Positions 26,305 through 34,450 of a stretch of DNA of 64,000 nucleotides are shown piece by piece. A program made the translations under genes and the position numbers. Source of the stretch: Actinokineospora auranticolor (lineage in GTDB: Bacteria > Actinomycetota > Actinomycetes > Mycobacteriales > Pseudonocardiaceae); the NCBI RefSeq assembly GCF_002934265.1, contig NZ_PTIX01000025.1, forward strand, positions 1-64,000. Reading direction: 5' to 3'. The notes beneath the pieces are model-generated. The model was given only the letters and a program-made list of their open reading frames with translations. It made no database searches and was not told the DNA's origin. Positions within the stretch are counted from its first letter, which is position 1. Each line of letters opens with the position of its first letter.

Positions 26305-28797
26305 ATGACCCGGGCAACCTCGGCGTTTGTGGGCAGACCGGCGCGGGCAGGATCAGCGGTTCTGTTACTCGCCTGTAGTGCGATGGTCGGTATCACCACC
26401 GGAACAGCAGCCGCGGCGGCGGACGGCACCTTGACCGTCCAGGTATTACGAGACTTTTTCGGGACCGGTGTCATCAACGCGACCATGGATGTGCCGCAGC
26501 GGGGCATAAAGGTCGATGTCACCGACCCAGCGGGCCATCGCGTCAACGGCAGCACCGACGCGACCGGAAAGGTCGTGGTGCCGCCGTCCACCGTTCTCGT
26601 CGGCGGCCACTACCGCGTCGACGTCACCATTCCGGCGCCGTACCGCGACTACCTGCGCGCCGCGCCCGCTTCGACGGCGACCAACCACTTCGACAGCTTC
26701 ACCACCTTCGTGGACGTGTCCGACGGCAAGGACGACTCGGTGATCACCGGGGTCTGGAACGCCGCCGACTACACCCTGCCGGACTCCCGGTACTTCATCC
26801 CGGTCCAGAACGGGCCGAGCGGGACGAACACCCGGGCGCTGGTGGCGTTCGGGGTGGACACGCGGGGCACGTGTCCCGCCGACGTCGCGTGCCCGACCAA
26901 CCTCGCCACCCAGGCCCAGGTCGGGACGACGTTCGGGGTGGCCTACGACAAGGACCGGCACCGGCTGTTCCAGAGCGCGTTCGCCCGGCGGCACACCCTC
27001 TACGGGCCCGACGGCGGCGACGCGATCCACTCCGTGCCGCTCGACGGCGGCGCGCCGAGCCTCTTCGCCAAGGTGCCGGGGGCCGCGGTGACGCCGCACG
27101 ACACCGCCGACCTGAACAAGGACGGTGGGTTCACCGGCGCGCCCGGCAAGGAGAGCATCGGCGGCCTGGCCTTGTCCGAGGACGGTTCCGCGCTGTACGC
27201 CGTGAACCTGCTGACGCGGACGCTGGTCACCTTCGACGCAAGGAGCAATGCGGTCGCGGCGCCGCGGGCCGTGGCGCCGATCCCGGACCCGGGCTGCGCG
27301 GCGCTCACCGACTGGCGGCCGTTCTCCGTCACCGCGCACGACCGCACCCTGTACGTCGGCGGGGTGTGCAGCGCGGAAAGCACGCAGGACCGCGCGGACC
27401 TGAAAGCCGTGGTCTACGCCTACAACGGCTCGCAGTTCACCACGGTGCTGACCCAGCCGCTCGACTTCGAGCGCGGCGAGGTCCTCGTCGGGACTCCCCC
27501 GGGCGCGCAGGGCAGGCACTGGAACCCGTGGAACACCGATCTGTCCACCTGGGACAAGCACGACGCGAACGGCGGCGGCGCGATGATCGATCCGCAGCCG
27601 CAACTGGCGAGCCTGGCGTTCGCGCGGGACGGGTCGATGATCCTCGGCTTCCGCGACCGGTTCATGGACGTGGTGGCCTGGGGCGCGCTGGACCCGCGGC
27701 CGGGCAACAACAGCGTGGAGAACGGGTTCTCCGGTGGTGACATCACCATGGCCTGCGCCAAGCCCGCTGGCGGGTACGCCTGGGAGGGCACCGGGGATTG
27801 CCCGAACCACGCGAGCAACACCGACAACGGACAAGAAGGCCCCGGCGTCGTCGAGTACTTCGCGGGCGACTACTTCGCCCCGCAGGGTCCCACGACCCGC
27901 GGGCCGCACCAGGAGACCGCGCAGGGTTCGGTCGCGTACATCCCGCGGCAGCAGTGGGTCGTCAGCACGCAGATGGACCCGACGATCCACGTCAGCACCG
28001 GCGGAACCGGCTATTACGACGTCAAGACCGGGCAGGGGCCCGGCAACAACGGCCCCGCCAACGCCTACGAGTTCGTCACCTTGAACCAGAGCGGCTTCGG
28101 CAAGTCGGGCGGGCTCGGCGCCATCGCCTACCAGACCGCGAACGCCCCCATCCAGATCGGCAACCTGGTGTGGTTCGACGGCGACCACAACGGTGTCCAG
28201 GACCCCGGGGACGTGCGGCTGCCGGGCGCGACGATCAACCTGCTGGACGCCGACGGCAAACAGGTCGCCACGACCAAGACCGACGCGGCGGGCGAGTACT
28301 ACTTCGGTGGCGTGGGCGCGGCCTACGAGCTGACGCGGGGGGCGAAGTACACGGTGCAGTTCACTGTCTGCACGGCGAACACGGACAAGGTCGCCGGGCG
28401 ACCGGCCGCTGCCGACCTGCGGTTCACCCTTCCACTGGTCGGGGACGACCGCGTGCACGACTCCAACGTGACCCCGCCCACCACCGGACAGCTGTGCAGC
28501 GGGTCCGGGCCCGTCACGGCGCCGGGCGAACCCGGCGAGGTCGACCACACCATTGACGCCGGGGTCTACGTACCGCAGCCTTCGCCGACGACGTCATCGA
28601 CCACGCCCTCGCCGACGACGACGAGCGTGTCGCTGCCGACGTCGAGCAGCCCGGTGCCTGGCGACAAGCAGTCCGGATCCCTGGCCACCACGGGCGTCTC
28701 GGGCCTGCCGTGGCTGGTCGGACTCGGTGTCCTCGCACTCGGCGCGGGCTCGGCACTCGCCTTCGCGAGCCGGAGGCGTCGCGTCAAGGGGGAATGA
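26305..28797 (+). CDS. secreted SdrD-B-domain surface protein with LATTG sorting signal
   Basis: 830 residues from ATG 26305, ribosome site GGGGGAG. A Sec signal peptide ends near GTAAAAAD. A long unassigned beta-rich region (~45-620, propeller-like) is followed by an SdrD B-type domain (IGNLVWFDGDHNGVQDPGD ... LPGATINLLD), a Ca-binding Ig-like fold of cell-wall proteins. A Ser/Thr/Pro stalk leads to the C-terminal signal LATTG, a hydrophobic helix and RRRR. LAxTG-type signals are used by actinobacterial class E sortases. The likely role is a wall-attached structural or adhesive protein. No sortase gene is in the window. Confidence 0.87.
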   Translation: MTRATSAFVGRPARAGSAVLLLACSAMVGITTGTAAAAADGTLTVQVLRDFFGTGVINATMDVPQRGIKVDVTDPAGHRVNGSTDATGKVVVPPSTVLVGGHYRVDVTIPAPYRDYLRAAPASTATNHFDSFTTFVDVSDGKDDSVITGVWNAADYTLPDSRYFIPVQNGPSGTNTRALVAFGVDTRGTCPADVACPTNLATQAQVGTTFGVAYDKDRHRLFQSAFARRHTLYGPDGGDAIHSVPLDGGAPSLFAKVPGAAVTPHDTADLNKDGGFTGAPGKESIGGLALSEDGSALYAVNLLTRTLVTFDARSNAVAAPRAVAPIPDPGCAALTDWRPFSVTAHDRTLYVGGVCSAESTQDRADLKAVVYAYNGSQFTTVLTQPLDFERGEVLVGTPPGAQGRHWNPWNTDLSTWDKHDANGGGAMIDPQPQLASLAFARDGSMILGFRDRFMDVVAWGALDPRPGNNSVENGFSGGDITMACAKPAGGYAWEGTGDCPNHASNTDNGQEGPGVVEYFAGDYFAPQGPTTRGPHQETAQGSVAYIPRQQWVVSTQMDPTIHVSTGGTGYYDVKTGQGPGNNGPANAYEFVTLNQSGFGKSGGLGAIAYQTANAPIQIGNLVWFDGDHNGVQDPGDVRLPGATINLLDADGKQVATTKTDAAGEYYFGGVGAAYELTRGAKYTVQFTVCTANTDKVAGRPAAADLRFTLPLVGDDRVHDSNVTPPTTGQLCSGSGPVTAPGEPGEVDHTIDAGVYVPQPSPTTSSTTPSPTTTSVSLPTSSSPVPGDKQSGSLATTGVSGLPWLVGLGVLALGAGSALAFASRRRRVKGE

Positions 28798-28821
28798 GCC
28801 GAAAGGCTGGTGGTTGGCACA

Positions 28822-28851
28822 GGCCCCGCCCTCCACGTGGGGGGCGGGGCC
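28822..28851 (+). terminator. GC-rich hairpin after the surface-protein gene
   Basis: GGCCCCGCCC (28822-28831) pairs with GGGCGGGGCC (28842-28851), 25 bases after the stop; the inner CCACGTGG can extend the stem. There is no T-run. Confidence 0.75.
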
Positions 28852-29180
28852 GCTCGGCCGCGCCGAGAACGACGACGGTTTCCCATTCGCCCTCTCGTGG
28901 GCGATTCGGGTCTCGCCAGGAGTTCTGTCCCGCATCGAGTCGATGAAGATGTTCGCCGCGCCAGCGACCCGACAGGGCAACGTTGATGACCGCGCCGAAG
29001 GGGACGAGCACGGCGTTTCGGAAGCGGGAGAACCGGACAAACAGGACATTCACCAGAGCCGCCGACTCACTGGCTTCGCAGTGGGGCGGGCTCAAGGCGT
29101 ACAATGAGGCGACTCCGGGCTCGGTCGCGCACTGGACCACATGGGCACCAAGGTGGTCAAGGAGGGAACGAAGCCCGTCA
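28852..29180. other. gene-free interval
   Basis: No convincing gene. The minus strand has a short open stretch with hydrophobic character (around 29060-28950), which I could not assign. GGAGGGA at 29161 may be a distant ribosome site for the next gene. Confidence 0.35.
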
Positions 29181-29720
29181 ATGACACCCTCAACCCCGAT
29201 TCGGTTGCGCGACATCCGTTGGGGAGTGGCCAGCGCCGTCGGTGTCCTCTTCTTCTTCGCCGGGATCTGGGTGTTCACGGCGGTCGAAAGTCGAACCGGC
29301 CTCACCACCAACGCCTTGTCCGTTGCCCGAACCGGTTCCGCCGAGGTGCGGTCGTGCTCGGCCGATCCGCTCCGCCTCTGGCTGACTTCGGTCTGTGACG
29401 CGCAGGTGCGCTGGGCGGGCGAGAGCACCACCGTGGCCAGGCGGGTCCACTCGACTCATCCGTTGAGCGGGACGGTCGAGGTCCAGTTGCGCAACGAGGG
29501 GCACAGTCGGAACGGCGGCAGGAGCGGCCGCACGGTCGTGGCGGCGGACTACCCGCACCACCAGGACGGGGCGCTGTACTTCGTCGTGATGACGGGCATC
29601 TGCGGCGGCGGCTTGGCGCTCGGCATCGTGTTGGGGAGCCTGCTGTCGAAGCTGTTGCCTCCCCGCCGCCCGGAGAGGCTTCGTTTGCGGCCCTTGCGGA
29701 GGCTGCGCCGGAAACGCTGA
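29181..29720 (+). CDS. two-helix membrane protein, DUF6346-like
   Basis: 179 residues from ATG 29181; upstream in-frame ATGs lie in unlikely sequence. There is a membrane helix at ~17-37 (VASAVGVLFFFAGIWVFTAV) and another near 140-165 (VMTGICGGGLALGIVLGSLL), with a very basic Arg-rich C-terminus. The intervening outer loop has two cysteines and the SVCDAQVRWAG motif. It resembles small DUF6346-type actinobacterial proteins. Function unknown; convergent with the next gene. Confidence 0.6.
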   Translation: MTPSTPIRLRDIRWGVASAVGVLFFFAGIWVFTAVESRTGLTTNALSVARTGSAEVRSCSADPLRLWLTSVCDAQVRWAGESTTVARRVHSTHPLSGTVEVQLRNEGHSRNGGRSGRTVVAADYPHHQDGALYFVVMTGICGGGLALGIVLGSLLSKLLPPRRPERLRLRPLRRLRRKR

Positions 29721-29745
29721 GCATCGGGGTCCTCAATGGACAACC

Positions 29746-30426
29746 TCAGCCGCGGCGCAGGGACATCAGCAAGCCGTACACGACCACGCCCGCGCACGCA
29801 CCGATGGCCCACACCATGGTGACCACTCCCGCTCTGCCGTCGACCACCGGTACGACGAACGCGACGAGCGCGGCCATAACCGCCAGTGCGCCCAAGATGA
29901 GGTACAGCCACCTCGCGCGTTCTCGCCACGATCGGCGCGGGGCCGGGTCGCAGTGGGCTTGGATCACCGCCACCAACGACTCGGCGGCGTCGGTCGTCGC
30001 GTCGAAGATGACCCTGCGGCCGGTGCGGAGGTGGATTTCCGCCTCCAGCGGGGAGCCGGTGTACCTGGCGAACGGGTCCGGTACCCGGTTGCGGCGGACG
30101 CGGACGAACGCGATGTCCTCCCACCGCCAATGGCATGTTCCGCGCCGGCCGGTGTAGGCGATTCCCCTGGCGTGCACCGCGAACCGCTCGTCGTTCCCGC
30201 CGCGCACCGCGCGCACCAGTGAGCGGACGCCGGTGGCCAGTCCGGCGCAGCCGAACAGCATCACCAGTTCGGTGACGGAGCCGTACACCCCGTTGATCGA
30301 CAACGTGAAGCCGATTCCGAAACCGAGGCTGCTCAGGACGGTGAGCGTCACCCCGAGGCGGCGTCGGCCCGGGTTGTCGTTGTAGTGGGTGGTCACCAGG
30401 GTGCCCAGGTCGGTGCGGGAGAGCAT
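29746..30426 (-). CDS. four-helix membrane protein with PH-like middle
   Basis: 226 residues from ATG 30426 behind GGGGAGG. Two helices lie in the first ~65 residues (LTVLSSLGFGIGFTL, ELVMLFGCAGLATGV). A cytoplasmic beta-rich domain (~80-160; FAVHARGIAYTGRRG, WRWEDIAFVRVRR) resembles bacterial PH-like/DUF domains. Two more helices form the end (YLILGALAVMAALVAF, VVTMVWAIGACAGVVV). Function unknown. It is divergent from the sigma-factor unit. Confidence 0.7.
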   Translation of the reverse strand: MLSRTDLGTLVTTHYNDNPGRRRLGVTLTVLSSLGFGIGFTLSINGVYGSVTELVMLFGCAGLATGVRSLVRAVRGGNDERFAVHARGIAYTGRRGTCHWRWEDIAFVRVRRNRVPDPFARYTGSPLEAEIHLRTGRRVIFDATTDAAESLVAVIQAHCDPAPRRSWRERARWLYLILGALAVMAALVAFVVPVVDGRAGVVTMVWAIGACAGVVVYGLLMSLRRG

Positions 30427-30539
30427 CCGGCGCCTCCCCGGGGAAGTCGGTTCCTGGACTAAAGATTCCGCCGTGTGGCAGCTGTTCCCTGTGCGAGTAT
30501 CGGCGAACCGCGCCGACGCTATCGGACAGGGGGTGCCCC

Positions 30540-30737
30540 GTGCTAGATCCATACGCGGTGACGGTGGTGCTGGCGGTTGTGGCCCAGGTGGTGGCGGCGT
30601 GGTCGCGGGCCGCTCGGGAGCGGGAGCGGACGCGGGCCGCCGTCGTGGTCGCCGCGGCCCGCGCCGCGCGGCCGGTGGTGGTGCTGGACCGGCGGCGCGG
30701 CAGCGTGTTGGTCGTGCGGGCGGGTGGTGACCGGTGA
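30540..30737 (+). CDS. 65-residue membrane-anchored peptide leading the ECF operon
   Basis: It starts at GTG 30540 behind GACAGGGGG. A single N-terminal hydrophobic helix (AVTVVLAVVAQVVAAW) is followed by a very basic, Arg-rich tail. It overlaps the sigma-factor start by 4 bases, as do the next two genes, so it belongs to the unit. It is too small for a classical anti-sigma factor; it could be a membrane tether, a regulator peptide or a leader that sets translation of the sigma factor. Confidence 0.6.
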   Translation: MLDPYAVTVVLAVVAQVVAAWSRAARERERTRAAVVVAAARAARPVVVLDRRRGSVLVVRAGGDR

Positions 30738-31393
30738 CCTCACCGCGGGAGCGGTCGTTCGAGGAGTTCTTCGTCGAGTCGCTGCCCCGGGTGCTGGCCC
30801 GGGCGCTGGTGATCTCGGTGAACCGGCACGACGCCGAGGACGCCGTGCAGGACGCCTACGCCCAGGCGCTGCTCCGGTGGGGCCGGCTCAGCGGCTACGA
30901 CGAGCCGGAGGCCTGGCTGCACCGCGTGGTGCGCCAGCGGTTGTGGAAGACCTCGGCCCGGTGGCGGCGGCTCTCGCTCGACACGGTCGAACTGCGGGCG
31001 TGGCGGGCGACCAGCGGCGACCCCGAGCAGGCCGTGCTGGTCGAGGCCGTGTTGGCGGCGGTCGCCGCGTTGCCCGCGCGGCAGCGGCAGCTGGTGGTGA
31101 TGCAGTGCCTGCACGGCATGTCCCAGCGCGAGATCGCCGAGGAGTTGGGGATCCGGCCCGGCACCGTCGCGGCGGCGGTGTTCAACGCGCGCAAGTCGCT
31201 GCGCGAGTCACTCGGAACCGTGCGGGAGCAGGAGCTGCTCGACCGCCTGGCGCCGGCGCAGGTGCTCGCGCACGCCGTCGACCGGGAGCCCGTCGAGGCC
31301 GTGCTGGAGGCCACCGCCGAGTGGCTCGCCCGCTGCGTCGCCGCGCACGGCACGGGCGTGGCGCGGATCCGGCGCAACGTGGGGGTGCGGTGA
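30734..31393 (+). CDS. ECF-type RNA polymerase sigma factor (SigE-like)
   Basis: 219 residues from GTG 30734, overlapping the previous stop. Sigma region 2 is at ~10-75 (ALVISVNRHDAEDAVQDAYAQA) and region 4 at ~105-160 (LPARQRQLVVMQCLHGMSQREI, ELGIRPGTVAAAVFNARKSL). About 55 extra residues follow region 4. It lacks the zinc-binding anti-sigma partner normally next to such factors; instead it is coupled to a small membrane peptide and an M48 peptidase (GTGA overlap). Confidence 0.9.
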   Translation: MTSPRERSFEEFFVESLPRVLARALVISVNRHDAEDAVQDAYAQALLRWGRLSGYDEPEAWLHRVVRQRLWKTSARWRRLSLDTVELRAWRATSGDPEQAVLVEAVLAAVAALPARQRQLVVMQCLHGMSQREIAEELGIRPGTVAAAVFNARKSLRESLGTVREQELLDRLAPAQVLAHAVDREPVEAVLEATAEWLARCVAAHGTGVARIRRNVGVR

Positions 31394-32859
31394 TCCTCGT
31401 CGCCGCCGTCCTGGCCTTGGCGCTGCTGACCGGCTTCTACCTGCTGGTCGCCGGGATCGTGTGGTTCTACCTCAGGATGCTGCACATTCTCGTGTCCTCA
31501 CCGCGCGTCATGGAAACCCTGGACTGGAGCGGCTACCTGCAACTGGGCATCCTCGGATTCGCCTTGGCCGTCATGGTGCGCAGCGTGATCACTGCCAGCG
31601 GCCCACCCGCGGCCCGGCCGGACTCCGTCGCGGTGTCGGAGGAGCAGGCGCCGGGGCTGTGGGTACTGGTTCGTGGGGTGACCGCGCGGTTCGGCATCGC
31701 GGCACCGGCCGAGATCCGGCTCACCGGGGAGCCCAACGCGGCGGTGAGCGAGCGGGCCCGGCTGCTGGGCCTCCTGCGCGGGCCGCGGACGCTGTACCTG
31801 GGCGTGCCGTTGCTGGTCGGGCTGACCACCGACGAGTTGCGCGCGGTGCTGTGCCACGAGTTCGGCCACTGCGCTCGAGGGCACACCCGGCTCAGCGCCG
31901 TCACCTACCGGGGCCACGCGGCGATCGGCGCCGTCCGGCGGGACTTGATCGACCGGACCAAGGTCGCGCCGTGGCTCTACGGGTTCGCCTTCCTCCTGGT
32001 GCGCGGCCTGCTCGCGCTCTACGCCCTCGGCTACGACCTGGTCTCGCTCGCCGTGCGCAGGCGGCAGGAAGTCGACGCGGACCGGGCCGCGGCCGCGGTC
32101 ACCGGCGCGACCGTGCTCGCCGACGCGCTGCGGTCGGCCGACGCCACCGCGGTCGCCTGGGCGGACTTCCGGGCCCGGTTCGTCGCCCCCGCCGCCCGGC
32201 GGGCCGTGCTCCCGGTCGAGGAGTTCAGCCCGTTCGGCGCGATGCTCGCCGACCCCGGGTACCGCGAGCGGGTCGCCCGCCGCCGCGCGAACCCGCCGGA
32301 GGGCGGCGGGTGGCGCGACTCCCACCCGCCGCTGCGCCGCAGGCTGGACCGGCTTGCCCGCCTGCCCGGCTCGCCGGTCCGACCGCCGGAGGATCCTGGG
32401 GAGCTGCTGGCCGATCCGGCCGCCCTTCTGCCGTCGGTGACGCCCAGGGCCACTCGACCGGCGAGGCGGCTGGAGTGGCGGGAGTGGCTTGACGACATCG
32501 CGGAGCACCACGCGCGCGCCGCCGCGGCGATGGCGCCGGTCGAGCCGGTCACCCTGGCTTCGGTGCTCGAGCTGGTGGCAGGCGGTTCGCGCGTGTCGTT
32601 CGACGCGGTGTATGCCGCTGTCGGTCAAGCGCTGGTCGCGGCGGGCACGGCTAGGTGGAGTGTGCCGTGGAACGGCACTCGTGCTCTGGTTGACGCCGAC
32701 GAGATCACCGAATTGGTTCGTCTGGCGGTGGATGACCGCACTGTGGTGCCGAGGCTTCGGGAAGCCCTGGTGGCCGCGGGTGTTGATGACGTGCTCACGC
32801 GTCAGCCGACGGACACGCTGACCCGGCCACGCGGCGCGCTCCCCGGGCAGGCTGTGTGA
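31390..32859 (+). CDS. membrane M48-family zinc metallopeptidase
   Basis: 489 residues from GTG 31390, overlapping the sigma-factor stop by 4 bases. Two N-terminal helices (~2-28, ~47-66) are followed by the zinc motif HEFGH (His155, Glu156, His159) and a helix pair at ~197-222. A later ExxxD motif in RQEVDADRAAA supplies the third ligand, the HtpX/M48 arrangement. The C-terminal ~200 residues are soluble with LRRRLDRLARL near a SHPP segment, also seen in M48 proteins. It may cut a membrane or wall substrate, or act on a regulator of the coupled sigma factor. Confidence 0.88.
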   Translation: MILVAAVLALALLTGFYLLVAGIVWFYLRMLHILVSSPRVMETLDWSGYLQLGILGFALAVMVRSVITASGPPAARPDSVAVSEEQAPGLWVLVRGVTARFGIAAPAEIRLTGEPNAAVSERARLLGLLRGPRTLYLGVPLLVGLTTDELRAVLCHEFGHCARGHTRLSAVTYRGHAAIGAVRRDLIDRTKVAPWLYGFAFLLVRGLLALYALGYDLVSLAVRRRQEVDADRAAAAVTGATVLADALRSADATAVAWADFRARFVAPAARRAVLPVEEFSPFGAMLADPGYRERVARRRANPPEGGGWRDSHPPLRRRLDRLARLPGSPVRPPEDPGELLADPAALLPSVTPRATRPARRLEWREWLDDIAEHHARAAAAMAPVEPVTLASVLELVAGGSRVSFDAVYAAVGQALVAAGTARWSVPWNGTRALVDADEITELVRLAVDDRTVVPRLREALVAAGVDDVLTRQPTDTLTRPRGALPGQAV

Positions 32860-33169
32860 CGCCGGGCGAGAAGCGGGTCAAGTTGGTGTGGCGGGTGCCT
32901 ACGAGTCGGCCTGGTCAGTGCAGACGACCAGCGCTGCTGCCTTTGCCTGGCGGAGATACTCCGACGGGTCGTTGTCGTAGTTGGCGCATGCCGTTTGCCA
33001 GGGGGCGAATGCTTGCTGGATATCCGCGACGGTGTGCGTGTGCGGGCCGACACCACCGTGTTGGACTGTGGTGCGAGCGTCGTTGGTCCAGACTAGGTCG
33101 AGTCCGCGCAGGTGCTCGAGGGTGCCCGTCGGCGTCGGGCACCCTCGTTTCGGTTTTCTTCATAGGCGC
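32860..33169. other. interval with a possible minus-strand gene remnant
   Basis: No gene with a start is seen. On the minus strand, from about 33160 to 32900, one frame reads like protein (LEHLRGLDLVWTND, then HTHTVADIQQAFAPWQTACA) and ends at TAG, but it has no start codon upstream of its first stop. A plus-strand frame from 32856 is poor. Confidence 0.35.
33118..33160 (+). terminator. intrinsic terminator with T-rich tail
   Basis: GAGGGTGCCCG (33118-33128), loop TCGGCGT, CGGGCACCCTC (33136-33146), then GTTTCGGTTTTCTT: a canonical 11-bp hairpin with a T-rich tail on the plus strand. It separates the ECF/M48 unit from the end of the siderophore operon and may act both ways as a hairpin. Confidence 0.85.
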
Positions 33170-34450
33170 TCAGGACAGGCGGTCGAGGAAATGGGCGATC
33201 ACCGCCACGGATTGTTCCGGGTTGAGTCTTGGGTCGCAAGTGGAGCGGTAGTCCGGGAAGGATGGTTCGGCGTCTTGGGGTGAGACGCACTCGGTGACGG
33301 GGTCCGGGGTGAGTTCCAGGTGCAGGCCCGAGGGGCGCAGTCGCAGTCCACTGAGGACTTTCACGAACGTGGCGACCTCGGTCAGGATGTCCTCGACGAG
33401 GCGCGTTTTGGTACCCGCGATCTTGAGGCCGTTGCCGTGCATGGGGTCGCATAGCCATACGACGGGGGTGCCGTGCCTGGCAACGGCTTTGGCCACTCCG
33501 GGAAGCAGTCGGTCGACTTCGCCCGCGCCGTAGCGGGTGATGAGGCAGAGCTTGCCGGGTAGGCCTTCGGGGTTGAGCGCCCGGGTCAGCGCCACGACGT
33601 CGTCGGGGGTGGCGGTGGGGCCGATCTTGACTCCGATCGGGTTGCGCAGTCCGGCCGCCAGCGCCACGTGCGCGCCGGGCAGGGCGCGGGTTCGCTCGCC
33701 GATCCAGCCGAAGTGGGTTGAGGTGGTGAAGGGGCCTTGGGCGCCCGCGCGTACCAGTGGCCGTTCGTAGGGCAGGAGGAGGAGTTCGTGGGCTACGTGG
33801 ACGCGCTCCGCCGGGGGTTTGCCCCTTGACGCCCGGCGGACCTCGCGCAGGACGGCTTGGGCGCTGTCGTAGGCGGCGCGGAGGCGGCGCGGGTTCGGTA
33901 CGCGTTGGGGTGGTTCGGGTTCGGGGGCGTTGACCGCGTCGCCGCAGTAGGCGACCATGCGCAGGCCGGGGTCGGTCGGGGACGGTTCGTAGGGGGAGGA
34001 ACGCGGTTTGCCGTATTGGCCCGCGAGTCGGCCGACGGCCACGCTGGGCAGGCCGCTGGCGGCGCGCATCATGGCGGCCAAGCCCTGCAGGTAGTCCACC
34101 TTGCGGCGGACGAGGTCGGGTACGGCTTCGTGCAACCGCTCGGCGCAGTCGCCGCCTTGCAGCACCAGCGCGTCGCCGCGGGCGACCAGGGTCATGGCGC
34201 CGGCCAGGTCGTCGACTTCCGCTTCGGTGGTCAGGCCGGGTAGTTCGGCCAGTTCGGCTTCCACGTCGTCGACTTCGAACTGGTGCGGCCACGGCGGTTG
34301 CTGCGCGGCTGGGCGGGCGGAGACTGCGGTCAGCAAGGCCGTGACCGCGGTGTCCCGGCGTACTGGGAAGGCGGCGTCCGGCGGTTCGCAGCAGCAGAGA
34401 CTTTCGCGGACGGCCGCGCCGCCACGCGCGGGGCTGTCGTGGTGGATCAT
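33170..34450 (-). CDS. class II 3-deoxy-7-phosphoheptulonate (DAHP) synthase
   Basis: 426 residues from ATG 34450. It makes DAHP from phosphoenolpyruvate and erythrose 4-phosphate, the first step to chorismate. Class II landmarks are LVLQGGDCAERL, QYGKPRSSPYE, FTTSTHFGWIGERTRALPGAHV and a metal-binding set ending in VVWLCDPMHGN and GGLHLE-type SGLHLELTPDPVTEC. The length is slightly below the ~460 of primary-metabolism enzymes. It overlaps the exporter gene by 4 bases (ATGA) and ends the siderophore operon. An extra copy would raise precursor supply for dihydroxybenzoate under iron limitation; feedback behaviour cannot be judged from sequence. Confidence 0.92.
   Translation of the reverse strand: MIHHDSPARGGAAVRESLCCCEPPDAAFPVRRDTAVTALLTAVSARPAAQQPPWPHQFEVDDVEAELAELPGLTTEAEVDDLAGAMTLVARGDALVLQGGDCAERLHEAVPDLVRRKVDYLQGLAAMMRAASGLPSVAVGRLAGQYGKPRSSPYEPSPTDPGLRMVAYCGDAVNAPEPEPPQRVPNPRRLRAAYDSAQAVLREVRRASRGKPPAERVHVAHELLLLPYERPLVRAGAQGPFTTSTHFGWIGERTRALPGAHVALAAGLRNPIGVKIGPTATPDDVVALTRALNPEGLPGKLCLITRYGAGEVDRLLPGVAKAVARHGTPVVWLCDPMHGNGLKIAGTKTRLVEDILTEVATFVKVLSGLRLRPSGLHLELTPDPVTECVSPQDAEPSFPDYRSTCDPRLNPEQSVAVIAHFLDRLS

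Noticed and set aside
32856-33251. 131-codon plus-strand gene overlapping the M48 stop
   Set aside because: No ribosome site or family signal; it runs through the intrinsic terminator and into the antisense of the DAHP synthase gene.
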